Shown here one piece after another: positions 27,818 to 37,041 of a stretch of 64,000 bases of DNA; within the stretch, counting starts at the first letter, position 1, and each line of letters starts with the position of its first letter. Position numbers and translations under genes: made by a program. Origin of the DNA: Akkermansia muciniphila (lineage in GTDB: Bacteria > Verrucomicrobiota > Kiritimatiellia > RFP12 > JAAYNR01); the NCBI GenBank assembly GCA_945870025.1, contig CAMBQN010000010.1:1-64000 (forward strand), read 5' to 3'. The notes under the pieces are model-generated. The model searched no databases. It was not told the origin of the DNA and saw only the letters and a list, made by a program, of their open reading frames with translations.

Positions 27818-30118
27818 TCAGCGTTGGCGGATCTTGAAGGCGCAGTCGCGGGTGAAGGGCGGCACTTGAAAGATCAGCGTGCCGCCGGTTGCGCGCAGGT
27901 CGAATCGCTTGACGGTTTGTCCCGAAGTGGTATCCGCGATTTCGATGCGGTAGACCTGATCGGGCGTGAAGCCGCCGAGTTCAACGGCCAGGTTGGTGAT
28001 GTCCAGCTTCAGCGGCGCGCCGCCGCTCTCGCGCACGCCGCTGAAGCCGGCGCGGGTGAAAATCCAGCCGATGGCCTGAGTGGGCGAGGCCGAGCAGACG
28101 GCCTCCACCGTCGGCTGCGGAGGCTTGCCGGGCGTGTCGTCGGCTTTGAGGGTTGGTTGGACCAGCACCATTCGGGAGTCCCGCTTGTCCACATCCTTCA
28201 TGAAGCGCTGGACGGCGGAATAGACCGGATAGAGATCCAGCTCGTCGATCACATGCCACCACCAGAAGAGGGGCGTGCCGGCGATGGGCGAGGCGGTCGC
28301 AGACCACAGCGCGGCGTGGTGCTCCTGACGCAGGTGTTCGGCTCCTGCGGCCATGGGGGACCCGCCGAACTCCGTAATCAAAACCGGCTTGCCGAAAGGA
28401 TTGTTGAACTTGGCGGTTTCGGTCATGAGATTCACAATCTGATGGGGCGGGCCGTTGTGATAGGCATCGACCGCGCAGTGGTCAAGCGGGGGCAGTTTGC
28501 AGAGTTCCGGGTTCTGAATCGTGTAGTCACCCGAAACATGGGTGGCGACGAGGCGATGGTTGGGGTCGATGGCTCGGAGGTGGTCGGCCATCATACGGTG
28601 CCAGGCGACGACGCGGGGATCGCCGCAGCCGCGTTGCTTGTGACTGGGTCCTGCGAGGTCCAATTCACTGAACAGCTCCCACGTGAAGACGGTGGAGTCC
28701 CAACCCCAGCGGGCGACGAGATAGCGGTGGAGCCGCTGGGTCATGGCAATGGAGCGTTCGTGCGTGAAATACTCCATGACGTCCTTGCACCAGCCCCCGC
28801 GGCTCGCGTTGTAGGGGTGATCCTGCCATTCGGGGTCGCACCAGGCGCTGACACGCCCGTGATTGTTGAGCACCAGATTGACGCGGATACCGGACGCCCG
28901 CGCCCATTCGAGCACGTGGTCCAGATCCCAGGCGTTGTCCAGCCGGTAATCGCCCGCGCCGTGGTAGCCGCGTATGACCGGACTCCATTCGATGCCGAGC
29001 GACCAGGCACTCATCCAGATCTCGGCAAAGTTCTCGCCCGCCTTGTGCATGTCGGCAAAATAGTGGTTGTAAGCCGATGATCCGGTCGGATGGCGGAAGC
29101 GCCAGGGAAACTGGTCATCCATGCGGGTGTCGAACGGCGAGCGGATATTGTGCCCGATTGGATAGAAGAACGCGCCGTCTTCGGTTTCGAAATAGCGGGG
29201 ATCGGCGGCCGAGACGCGGATGAATGAAAACGGGGTTGCGGTGTCACGAACGGTGAAGGGGATCGGGGCGGCGGTATTCTCACCCCAGCGGTCGCGCACG
29301 CGGAGAGTGACCGTATGTACCCCGGCTGTGGCCGGGGAATAGCGCACCCGCCATTCCGGACGGCCTTGGGGCTCGATGCGTTCCTCCACGGAATTAATGG
29401 TGCGGTAATGGTCCTGATAGTAGAATCCGGTCACACGGGTAATCGCTCCGTCCGGCGCGGCAACGTCCGCCGTCACATCAACCACGTCGGGGTCAAACGG
29501 GTCGGCATAGCGGTCGGGAAGGTCGAACCGCAACTCAAAAAGGCCGCGGCGGGGCACGGCGCGCGCGTTCGGCCGCAGATTGGTGATTACGGGCGCTCCG
29601 GGAGTGGTTTCAGAAGAAACCAGATCTGCCGACACGAGAACGCAGCTTCCCGTGAAGGCCTCGTTTCCGAAAAATCGGACACCCGCCTGCTTGGGATTGA
29701 GCCGTGTGCGGAAATGCCACGGCGCGGCATGGCCCACGCCTTGCCAACCCGGTTCACCCGGAGTCAGCGGAATTTCATAGGAACCGGTCCCAGGCGCGAT
29801 GTTGGTGTCGACAAGGAACTGATACCAGCGGTCGTCTCGGTCGATCAGCCAGACCAGCGCCTGAACGTTCGTCGGACCGCCTTCCGGCCAGACGACACTA
29901 AAGCGCAGCCGATCGGCATCCAACCAGTCGGATGGGCTTTTCGCCACCCAGACTGCTTGCGCGGGAACCTTGGGAAGTTGCATCCGGCAAGACAACACGT
30001 TGTGCTGCGGCTTGTTTCCATCGGGCCGATCCAACAGCATCGGTATCACGCGGTCCCGTGCCACTCCCTGCACGACGACCCCGCACACGAGCAGCAACGC
30101 CAAGCGGGATGCACGCAT
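27818..30118 (-). CDS. Secreted DUF5060 / GH5-like glycoside hydrolase
   Basis: A 766-aa secreted protein. The start at 30118 has GGAG eight bases upstream and opens a signal peptide (MRASRLALLLVCGVVVQGVA). A DUF5060-type beta domain (DPFDPDVVDV, VTGFYY, WRVRYSP) lies near residues 200-290. A TIM barrel follows, with putative acid/base Glu in FTWELFSELDL (~480) and nucleophile Glu in VLITEFGGSP (~583), the GH-A clan pattern. A short beta domain ends the protein. It probably cleaves a beta-linked polysaccharide outside the cytoplasm; the substrate is not evident. It stands alone, with a truncated RAYT gene upstream and the DUF559 remnant downstream. Confidence 0.88.
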   Translation of the reverse strand: MRASRLALLLVCGVVVQGVARDRVIPMLLDRPDGNKPQHNVLSCRMQLPKVPAQAVWVAKSPSDWLDADRLRFSVVWPEGGPTNVQALVWLIDRDDRWYQFLVDTNIAPGTGSYEIPLTPGEPGWQGVGHAAPWHFRTRLNPKQAGVRFFGNEAFTGSCVLVSADLVSSETTPGAPVITNLRPNARAVPRRGLFELRFDLPDRYADPFDPDVVDVTADVAAPDGAITRVTGFYYQDHYRTINSVEERIEPQGRPEWRVRYSPATAGVHTVTLRVRDRWGENTAAPIPFTVRDTATPFSFIRVSAADPRYFETEDGAFFYPIGHNIRSPFDTRMDDQFPWRFRHPTGSSAYNHYFADMHKAGENFAEIWMSAWSLGIEWSPVIRGYHGAGDYRLDNAWDLDHVLEWARASGIRVNLVLNNHGRVSAWCDPEWQDHPYNASRGGWCKDVMEYFTHERSIAMTQRLHRYLVARWGWDSTVFTWELFSELDLAGPSHKQRGCGDPRVVAWHRMMADHLRAIDPNHRLVATHVSGDYTIQNPELCKLPPLDHCAVDAYHNGPPHQIVNLMTETAKFNNPFGKPVLITEFGGSPMAAGAEHLRQEHHAALWSATASPIAGTPLFWWWHVIDELDLYPVYSAVQRFMKDVDKRDSRMVLVQPTLKADDTPGKPPQPTVEAVCSASPTQAIGWIFTRAGFSGVRESGGAPLKLDITNLAVELGGFTPDQVYRIEIADTTSGQTVKRFDLRATGGTLIFQVPPFTRDCAFKIRQR

Positions 30119-30317
30119 CACGCCAGCTCCGCTACAAAAATATTTGCCTCTAAGCATATTTACCAAAAAAGCCATGTTTTTGAGACAGCAGGAAATGTGC
30201 CGATCTGGCCGTTTCACGGCTGGTCTCACGCCGAGAAAAGATATTATGGACAAATACCCCCAGCGGGTCGAGTCCGAAATCGTCCGAAATCGTAATGGGA
30301 GGGAAAGCGTAAGGAGA

Positions 30318-30341
30318 GTGTGTGGGTGTGTGGGTGTGTGG
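30318..30341. repeat. 3 x 8-bp tandem repeat
   Basis: GTGTGTGG is repeated three times exactly, then continues as GTATGG. It lies in the gap between the GH5-like gene and the RAYT fragment. Just before it, CCGAAATCGT occurs twice in tandem. No gene was seen in 30119-30403. Confidence 0.85.
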
Positions 30342-30403
30342 GTATGGATGATATACGCGGCTTCTTGAGGACGATTGCGTAGAAGTGTTTGTTTCAGGCG
30401 TGA

Positions 30404-30634
30404 TCAGGCGACTGTTGACCGTTTGGTACGGGTCTGATGGCTGATATAGTGATTGGACATGAACGTGTAAGAGACAACCCGGACCGAATAAAACGCCGCC
30501 AGCCGATTGAGCATTCGTACAAACATTTCCTTCTCGGCGTCGCCGAATGGCCGGTCCGACCGTGTTCCCACAGTCCGGTTGTAGCAATGGTGCCACGTAT
30601 CCTGATAATCGGGGTTCAGTCGCGCCTGTCGCAT
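30404..30634 (-). pseudogene. Truncated REP-associated tyrosine transposase (RAYT) fragment
   Basis: A 76-aa frame beginning with an excellent ribosome-binding site (AAGGAGG, six bases from ATG). Its sequence is typical of RAYT/Y1-transposase N-termini: RLNPDYQDTWHHCYNRTVG, FVRMLNRLAAFYSVRV, VSYTFMSNHY. Family members continue into the HUH motif (NHYH) and a catalytic tyrosine helix. Here the match stops right after NHY and the frame ends 14 codons later. The catalytic Tyr is absent, so the product should be inactive. RAYTs mobilise palindromic REP sequences, which are plentiful in this window. Confidence 0.8.
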
Positions 30635-30743
30635 TTCATCCTCCTTGGCTGAATGGTTTGACTCGCACCTGACGAGCCCTCCATCCCCTTAAAGGATCGA
30701 GAAGGGACGATTTCCACACCGTTTAGAAAAATATTTGCTATTA

Positions 30744-30853
30744 TTTGCCTGTCCCCGGTTTCTTCCCGGTTTCTTCCTTCTGTTTGCCTGTCCCCGGTTT
30801 CTCGTGTCCCCGGTTTCTTCCCGGTTTCTTCGGTTTCTGCGTGCGGTTTCTGC
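30744..30853. repeat. Imperfect CCCGGTTTCTT array
   Basis: Repeated runs of TTTGCCTGTCCCCGGTTTCT (30744 and 30783) alternate with CCCGGTTTCTT and CGGTTTCTGCG units. It fills the gap 30635-30926 upstream of the secreted hypothetical gene. An open frame on the minus strand here (30616-31032) is only a translation of the repeat. Confidence 0.8.
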
Positions 30854-30926
30854 GCACCAACGCGGAGATAGCCGGAAACGGCTCTATCACTTGTTCGCTG
30901 ACTAATCATGAGAGAGAGGTGGATGC

Positions 30927-32426
30927 ATGGCCACTTGCAACGGTTGGAAGATAAACGGGCTGATCGTCGCAATCGGGGTGATGGTTGCCTGTGCCGGTGT
31001 GGGAGCGGACACAAATACTCTGTCGCTCGCACCCCTTACCGACGCGGAACTCATCCAGACGTACGAAACCGCAGGACTTGCGCTGGCCGGGACCGGGAGG
31101 GAGCCAACCGATGGACCTTTCGTCAGCAGCGCTCCGAAGATTATTGATTTCGGGATGGAAGCGATTCAGGCGGAGATTCTGCGGCGAGGGTCTGCGGTTG
31201 TTCCAGCGCTGATTGACTTTCTTGAGCGGGAAGTTCCTCAGGATCGTCAAGCTCCGGTCCGCGGACCCGCGCCCTCCTTCGCCGGCAATGGCGCGCTCTC
31301 CTTCACCGGCAATGCCTTGGATTTGCTGGCGCGGATTGGTGACACCAGGGGCGCGTCGATCACGCTGCGCATCCTGGAGGGATGGGAGGGCAAAGCCACA
31401 CGATGGGAACAAGGTGCTGCTCTCGACGCATTGGAAAGACTCACGCATGTCTGCTTTCGGTCCCTCAACGGCAACTGCGCCAACAGCGTTGAGCATCCCA
31501 CTGCGATCCGTGCTGCGTCCTTCCCGGATTACGCGACGCCGGCCCGGTTATACAAACAATGGATGGAAGGGGAGGGAAGGGACCCCACCAACTGGGTCGG
31601 GATTGCCACACAACGGGCGCGGGAAATGTTGACCAGCGAGGACCTGGAGCAGGTGTATGGTGCCGCGGCGTTCCTGCAGTCGGCTGCGGATCATGACACG
31701 ACCCCCGATGCCACCTTGGCACGTCTGGCGGATATTGTCGGGAAGATGAAGCGGGGGTGGAAGAAGGGCCGTTATGAGTTCGCAGGCAAGCCAGTTCCGG
31801 AATCGATCCACGAGTGGTTGGCCATGATCTCGAACTACGGGCCCCGCGCCCGCCCCTACGCCGCAACGTTGTTGCGGATTCAGAAGGAGCAGGGCTGGAA
31901 CAACTGGGCTGGTTATGCGCCGTTAAGGAAGGTCGGCGGTCCGGAGGTGGTGTCCTATCTGTTCGCTGTGCTGCCAGAGATCAGCGCCAAGGCCGACAAA
32001 ATCAGCGGCGGGGCGGAGGCACGCGCCGGATTCCGAAGCGATGATCCGCAGGGCTGGTGGCTGAGCTCGCAGGGCGAAGTCCGGCTTGGCATCGATCGAT
32101 GGGCGGGGCGCGTTTTCGACAGCGATGCTGATCGTCTGGCGTGGTGGGAGGCCAACAAATCAAGGCCGCCGCAGGAGTGGTTGGCCGCCAACCTGGAGGT
32201 GGTCGTTGCGCAGGCGGACACAGGCGTACTGTGGGCCGGGTGGATTGCGCGCGAGGTGCTGCCGGATCTGCCGATGGGCGTGTCGGATCCGGGTGGCAAT
32301 TGGTGGGATCCAGGGATAAGACGGGTCGAAGGGTCCTTCCGGGTCAAATGGCTCCATGAGCATCGCGATGCATTGCGTTACGATGCAAACGCCGGGTGCT
32401 ATCGGCTGGCGATTCCGGTTTTGTAG
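30927..32426 (+). CDS. Secreted hypothetical protein, helical-repeat-like
   Basis: A 499-aa protein with a signal peptide (INGLIVAIGVMVACAGVGA). Cleavage could be by signal peptidase I after VGA, or after a weak lipobox (MVAC). The start at 30927 has GAGAGAGGTGG upstream. The first half contains helical segments such as AEILRRGSAVVPALIDFLE and ALDLLARIGDTRGA, which resemble HEAT-type repeats. The second half is rich in Trp and ends without a recognisable domain. No family was recognised. It stands alone on the plus strand between repeat DNA and the duplicated dnaE tail. Confidence 0.75.
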   Translation: MATCNGWKINGLIVAIGVMVACAGVGADTNTLSLAPLTDAELIQTYETAGLALAGTGREPTDGPFVSSAPKIIDFGMEAIQAEILRRGSAVVPALIDFLEREVPQDRQAPVRGPAPSFAGNGALSFTGNALDLLARIGDTRGASITLRILEGWEGKATRWEQGAALDALERLTHVCFRSLNGNCANSVEHPTAIRAASFPDYATPARLYKQWMEGEGRDPTNWVGIATQRAREMLTSEDLEQVYGAAAFLQSAADHDTTPDATLARLADIVGKMKRGWKKGRYEFAGKPVPESIHEWLAMISNYGPRARPYAATLLRIQKEQGWNNWAGYAPLRKVGGPEVVSYLFAVLPEISAKADKISGGAEARAGFRSDDPQGWWLSSQGEVRLGIDRWAGRVFDSDADRLAWWEANKSRPPQEWLAANLEVVVAQADTGVLWAGWIAREVLPDLPMGVSDPGGNWWDPGIRRVEGSFRVKWLHEHRDALRYDANAGCYRLAIPVL

Positions 32427-32477
32427 ACAGGATTAACAGACCCACACCAACAAAAAACGCACCCTGCCAAGCGCGGG

Positions 32478-32782
32478 TTTAGGATGGCCCGCCCGGCCGG
32501 CTGTAGCGCCGCCGGTGCGGGTTTTTGAAGACGTCGGGACGGACGCTGAATCGGACGGAGTTGCGGCCGAGCAATTTTTCGGCCTCGGCGACAAACTCGG
32601 CGGTCGGCGCGACGCCGACCATGCGGCCGGCCCCGACCACCACCTTGTGGCCCGCCGGGTAGCGCAGGCACATTAGCAGCGGTGTCTTGCCCGGATGGGC
32701 GCGCACGAGAGCCTGGAAGCGCCCGAGCGTCTGCCCGGTCTCGGCGTTCACGTGGATCAGGGCCAGAACCTTTTCGGCGAAA
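32478..32782 (-). pseudogene. Duplicated 3' end of dnaE
   Basis: 305 bp aligning without gaps to 33472-33776, the last ~100 codons of dnaE. Only scattered substitutions separate the copies, and the reading frame is intact (RFQALVRAHPGKTPLLMCLR). Homology begins just outside the stop codon (GTTTAGGAT in both) and ends in a TTTTCGGC stretch. The copy has no start or catalytic domain. It lies ~690 bp from the parent gene in the same orientation. Confidence 0.92.
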
Positions 32783-32813
32783 AGTGAAGGGGACAGAGAA
32801 ATAGGGCCTGGCG

Positions 32814-33026
32814 ATGATCGGCAAGCGCAATGATGTCCGCCTGCTTCCGCAAGTCCGCACCTACGCCACGAACACGACCGACAGCCTTCGCCGCTGCGCC
32901 ATCGCCACGCTGGGTCAGATCGGCGCCCCCTCAGACCTCCCCCTGATCCGGGCCGGCCTAACCGATCCCAACCGCGCGGTCAAAATGGCCGCCGAAGCGG
33001 CGGTGAAGCGGATTGAATCGCGGTAG
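32814..33026 (+). pseudogene. HEAT-repeat protein fragment
   Basis: A 70-aa frame with two HEAT-like helices pairs: TDSLRRCAIATLGQIGAPSD and LPLIRAGLTDPNRAVKMAAE. It looks like the C-terminal end of a longer HEAT-repeat protein whose 5' part is missing. It begins ~30 bp after the duplicated dnaE tail. No ribosome-binding site precedes the ATG. A remnant is more likely than a gene. Confidence 0.5.
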
Positions 33027-33245
33027 TGCTGCCGAAAGGGAGCAGACACCAACCGGGCTATCGCTCGCTTCCCGCCCGTCCACGAACGAAATCGTTATCC
33101 GCTCTCGTCGCCCGCTATCGTCCACCGAACGGAGACAGAATCAGTTGACTATGACGGGCGACGATTACGGTTGACGAGTCAGCCGATTGCCTGTTCCCAA
33201 TTGTCCCCGTGTTGCCGGTTTAGTCCAGGCGCGAGTAGGGTAGGA

Positions 33246-33295
33246 CGGGACGTATCGGACCGTCCCCCGTCGTCTGCGCGGTCCGATACGTCCCG
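33246..33295. repeat. 17-bp perfect palindrome arms derived from family-1 repeat
   Basis: CGGGACGTATCGGACCG at 33246-33262 is exactly inverted at 33279-33295. The half-site is the internal motif of family-1 elements, here doubled into a hairpin. The next ~30 bp (GCGCGTCCCTGTTTCTCTG) match a degenerate family-1 end at 17 of 19 positions. The locus is best read as a rearranged family-1 remnant. Confidence 0.85.
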
Positions 33296-33329
33296 CGCTA
33301 CTTGAACGGATGCGCGTCCCTGTTTCTCT

Positions 33330-33377
33330 GTCCCCGTTACTGTCCCTGTCCCCGTTACTGTCCCTGTCCCCGTTACT
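33330..33377. repeat. 18-bp tandem repeat array
   Basis: CCCCGTTAC recurs at 33332, 33350 and 33368, an exact 18-bp period with units of the form CCCCGTTACTGTCCCTGT. It lies ~100 bp downstream of the dnaE stop. Between 33027 and 33245 nothing gene-like was seen. Confidence 0.85.
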
Positions 33378-33473
33378 TTCTATCCATGCCACGCCACCCT
33401 TCGTCGCTTTCTTCGGCCCACGCGTTGTCGTCTACGCTTCGTCGCAAGACTTTGCCGAGACTGCTCTCGGAGT

Positions 33474-36400
33474 TTAGGATGACCCGCCCGGCCGGCTGTA
33501 GCGACGTCGGGGCGGTTTTTTGAAAATATCGGGACGCGTGCTGAAGCGGACGGTATTGCGGCCGAGTAATTTCTCGGCCTCGGCGACAAACTCGGCGGTC
33601 GGGGCGACGCCGACCGTGTGGCCGGCCCCGACCACCACCTTGTGGCCCGCCGGGTAGCGCAGGCACATCAGCAGCGGTGTCTTGCCCGGATGGGCGCGCA
33701 CGAGAGCCTGGAAGCGTCCGAGCGTCTGATCGGTTTCGGCGTTCACGTGGATCAGAGCTAGCACCTTTTCGGCAAATACACCCGGCGCGTCGCCCAGCAG
33801 GTAGATTTCGCGGGCGATGATCTGACTCTGGTTGTCGCGCTTCTTGATCTCGCCGCAGATCAACAGCGGCTGATCTGGCTGGCAGGCGGCCTCGTAGTCA
33901 CGAAATGTTTCGGAAAAGGCCAGCGCCTCGATCAAGGTCTCGCCGTCCTGAAGCTGGATGATCGCCCACGGCTCCTTGGTCTTTTGCGAAATACGCTTCT
34001 GCACCGAGGCGGCAAGACCGGCGACGCGAGCTTCCTTGCCCTCGGGGACACCTTCCAAGCTGCCCAGCGCAAGAGTTTGAAAATCGCGCATCAGGGGACG
34101 GAAACGGTCGAGCGGATGACCGGAGATGTAGATGCCGAGCAGTTCGCGCTCGGCGGCCAGCATGGTCTTGACGGCGAGCGGCGGCGCATCGGGGAGGTCG
34201 TCGCCGAGCGCCACGTCCTGCCCCGTCGCGGCGTCGCCCAGAGCGGCAAAGAGGTTGCCTTGTCCGCTTGCACGCTCGCGGATCTTGTCGACGGACCGGG
34301 CCAGCGCGGTGTCGATCCCGGCGAGCAGGCGGCCGCGGTGCATTCCCAGACAGTCCATGGCGCCGGTGCGGATCAGCGCCTCCAGCACCCGCTTGTTGAC
34401 GGCGGCGGCGCTCACACGGGTGCAAAAGTCGACCAGTGACTTAAAAGGGCCACCGCGCTTGCGCTCGGTGATCACCGCATCGGAGGCCATCTCGCCGACG
34501 CTCTTGATTCCGCCCAGACCGTAGCGGATGCCGTCCTTGCCGTCGGCGAGCTTTTCGGGCATGAATCGCGATGCGGAGCGGTTGATGCAGGGGGTGAGAA
34601 TCGTCATGCCCATGGCTTCGGCCGCGCCAACGAAGCCGGGGAGCTTGTCAAAGTTGCCGATCTCGGATGAAATTTGGGCGCACATGTATTCGGCCGGGTA
34701 GTGCGCCTTCAAATAGCCGGTCTGATAAGTGATGATGCCGTAGGCGGCGGCATGGGCCTTGTTGAAGCCGTAGCCGGCGAATTTCTCGATGTTGTCGAAG
34801 ATCTGCCCCGCCTGCTCCTCGGGGATGCCGTCAACGGTGGCGCAGCCATCGATGAACCGCGCCCGTTCTTTGATCATCGCCTCCGGCTTCTTCTTGGTCA
34901 TGATGCGGCGGAGCACGTCGGCTTGGCCGAGCGAAAAACCGGCGAGGACATGGGCGGCGCGCTGCACCTGCTCCTGATAGACCATGACCCCGTAGGTCTC
35001 CTTCAGAATCGGTTCGAGCAGCGGGTGGTCGTAGACGATCGGCTCTTCGCCCCGTTTGCGCTTGATGAACGTCGGAATCATGGCCATCGGGCCGGGTCGG
35101 TAAAGCGCGAGAATAGCGATGATCTCTTCAATGCAGACCGGCTGCAGATCGACCAGAATGCGGCGCATGCCGCCCGATTCAAGCTGAAAGACGCCCACCG
35201 TGTCGGCCCGTCGGAACAGCTCGAAGGTCTGGGCGTCGTCCAGCGGCAGTTGGATCAGATCAATGGAGATGCCGTGAAGTTCACGGATGAGATCAAGGCA
35301 CTCTTTTAGGACGGTGAGGGTCTTGAGTCCGAGAAAGTCCATCTTCAGCAGACCGCAAGCCTCAATGGGTTCCTTGGCGTACTGGGTGACGGGCGCGCCT
35401 TCCTTGTCGCGGGCGAGGGGAATGATGTCGATCAGCGGCTTGTCGCCGATCACCACGCCAGCGGCATGGACACCGGCCCCGCGGTACAGCCCTTCCAGCA
35501 CCTCGGCGTATTTCATGATCCGGCGCAGGTCGGGGTCGGTGGCGCAGAGGGCGTCAAACTGGGGATTGTCGGTCTTCGCCTTGGAGAGGGTCATCTTCGG
35601 GTCTTCGGGAATCATCTTGGAGAACGTGTTCGCCTTGTCGAGCGGAATTTCGAGGACGCGCGCGATGTCGCGGATGACGGTCTTGGCGCCGAGCTGTCCG
35701 AAGGTAACGATCTGCGCCACGCGATCCTTGCCGTACTTCTCCCGGACATATTCGATAACCCGTTCGCGGCGGGACTGGCAGAAGTCGATATCGAAATCGG
35801 GCGGAGATACGCGCTCGGGATTCAGAAAGCGCTCGAAAATGAGATCAAAGCGGATGGGGTCGATCTGCGTAATACCGAGTGCATAGGAGAGAATGGAACC
35901 GGCACCCGAGCCGCGGCCCGGGCCGACGGGAACGCCGTTGAGGCGGGACCACTGGACGAAGTCGGCGACCACGAGAAAATAACTAATGAAGTTCGTTTTT
36001 TCGATGACGTCGACCTCGTAGTTAAATCGGTCGATCAGCATCCGCTCGCGTTCGTCCCGGGGGCGGGCAAAATCGACGATGCCGTAAAGGCGGCACATGC
36101 CCTCACGACCGAGGTGTGCGAGGTAGTCCTTGAGTGTGGCAAAGCCGGCGGGGATGTCATAGGCCGGAAAATGGCTCGCCAGATTGCCGAGGGGGATCGT
36201 GGCCTGACAGCGTTCGGCGATAGTGACAGTGGCATCCAAGGCGTCGGCGTCGTTTGGAAACAGCCGCTCAAGCTCCTCGCGCGTCTTGAAATAAAACTGG
36301 TTGGTCGCATAGCGCATCCGCTTGGGGTCGCTCATGATCGTGGAGGTCTGGATGCAGAGCATCACCTCGTGGGCCTCGGCGTGGCTCTCGTAGAGGTAGT

Positions 36401-37022
36401 GGACGTCGTTGGTGATCACGGAGGGAAGGCCCGTGCGGCGGCGCAATTCCCGGACGCCCGCATTCACGATCTTTTGTTCGGGGATGCCATGGTCCTGCAT
36501 CTCCAGAAAGAAATTGCCGGGGCCGAAGATGTCGGCGTATTCGCGGGCGACGGCCTCGGCCACGTCGAGCTGCTGCTCGGCCAGTGGCATGTTGATCTCG
36601 CCGTGGAGGCAGGCGGAGAGTCCGATCAGCCCCTTGGCGTATGTGCGGAGGGTCTCCTTGTCGATGCGAGGCTTGTAATAAAAACCTTCGAGCTGGGCGA
36701 TGGTGTTGATGCGCGAGAGGTTCCGATAGCCTTCATCGGTCTCGGCCAGCAAAACGAGATGGTAATAGGGCGTGTGCGGGTCGCGGTCGGTTCGCGGCTT
36801 GCTGGCGTTGATGTAAATTTCGCAGCCGATGATCGGTTTGATACCCTCGTCCTGGCAGGCCTTGTAAAAATCGACCATGCCGTACATGACGCCATGGTCG
36901 GTCATGGCCACGGCGGGCATGCCCAATTCACGGGCGCGCTTCACCAGAGGCTTGACGTGGCAAGCGCCATCGAGGAACGAGAAGGTGGTGTGGACGTGGA
37001 GATGGACAAATGGTTTTCCCAT
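33474..37022 (-). CDS. dnaE: DNA polymerase III subunit alpha
   Basis: 1182 aa, a normal DnaE1-type length. Domains in order: PHP domain (HLHVHTTFSFLDG near residue 6, MTDHGVMYG); polymerase palm with PDFDIDFCQSRRERVIEYV, which carries the catalytic aspartates; tandem HhH region; and a C-terminal OB fold (ARVAGLAASVQKR, AIIQLQDG). It is the replicative polymerase of the chromosome. The start MGKPFVHLHVHT at 37022 has AAAGG upstream and gives the usual N-terminus. The gene lies 19 bp after the fmdB-like gene. Its last ~100 codons are duplicated at 32478-32782. Confidence 0.97.
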   Translation of the reverse strand: MGKPFVHLHVHTTFSFLDGACHVKPLVKRARELGMPAVAMTDHGVMYGMVDFYKACQDEGIKPIIGCEIYINASKPRTDRDPHTPYYHLVLLAETDEGYRNLSRINTIAQLEGFYYKPRIDKETLRTYAKGLIGLSACLHGEINMPLAEQQLDVAEAVAREYADIFGPGNFFLEMQDHGIPEQKIVNAGVRELRRRTGLPSVITNDVHYLYESHAEAHEVMLCIQTSTIMSDPKRMRYATNQFYFKTREELERLFPNDADALDATVTIAERCQATIPLGNLASHFPAYDIPAGFATLKDYLAHLGREGMCRLYGIVDFARPRDERERMLIDRFNYEVDVIEKTNFISYFLVVADFVQWSRLNGVPVGPGRGSGAGSILSYALGITQIDPIRFDLIFERFLNPERVSPPDFDIDFCQSRRERVIEYVREKYGKDRVAQIVTFGQLGAKTVIRDIARVLEIPLDKANTFSKMIPEDPKMTLSKAKTDNPQFDALCATDPDLRRIMKYAEVLEGLYRGAGVHAAGVVIGDKPLIDIIPLARDKEGAPVTQYAKEPIEACGLLKMDFLGLKTLTVLKECLDLIRELHGISIDLIQLPLDDAQTFELFRRADTVGVFQLESGGMRRILVDLQPVCIEEIIAILALYRPGPMAMIPTFIKRKRGEEPIVYDHPLLEPILKETYGVMVYQEQVQRAAHVLAGFSLGQADVLRRIMTKKKPEAMIKERARFIDGCATVDGIPEEQAGQIFDNIEKFAGYGFNKAHAAAYGIITYQTGYLKAHYPAEYMCAQISSEIGNFDKLPGFVGAAEAMGMTILTPCINRSASRFMPEKLADGKDGIRYGLGGIKSVGEMASDAVITERKRGGPFKSLVDFCTRVSAAAVNKRVLEALIRTGAMDCLGMHRGRLLAGIDTALARSVDKIRERASGQGNLFAALGDAATGQDVALGDDLPDAPPLAVKTMLAAERELLGIYISGHPLDRFRPLMRDFQTLALGSLEGVPEGKEARVAGLAASVQKRISQKTKEPWAIIQLQDGETLIEALAFSETFRDYEAACQPDQPLLICGEIKKRDNQSQIIAREIYLLGDAPGVFAEKVLALIHVNAETDQTLGRFQALVRAHPGKTPLLMCLRYPAGHKVVVGAGHTVGVAPTAEFVAEAEKLLGRNTVRFSTRPDIFKKPPRRRYSRPGGSS

Positions 37023-37041
37023 GGCAGGCCTTTGGTGCGGG

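Noticed and set aside
30744-30853. Possible CRISPR array
   Set aside because: Units are too short and contiguous; there are no spacers of uniform length and no cas genes. The same applies to the arrays at 33330 and 46970.
30616-31032. Minus-strand ORF with a repeated ETGDRQ run
   Set aside because: Translation of an intergenic tandem array overlapping the start of a real plus-strand gene.
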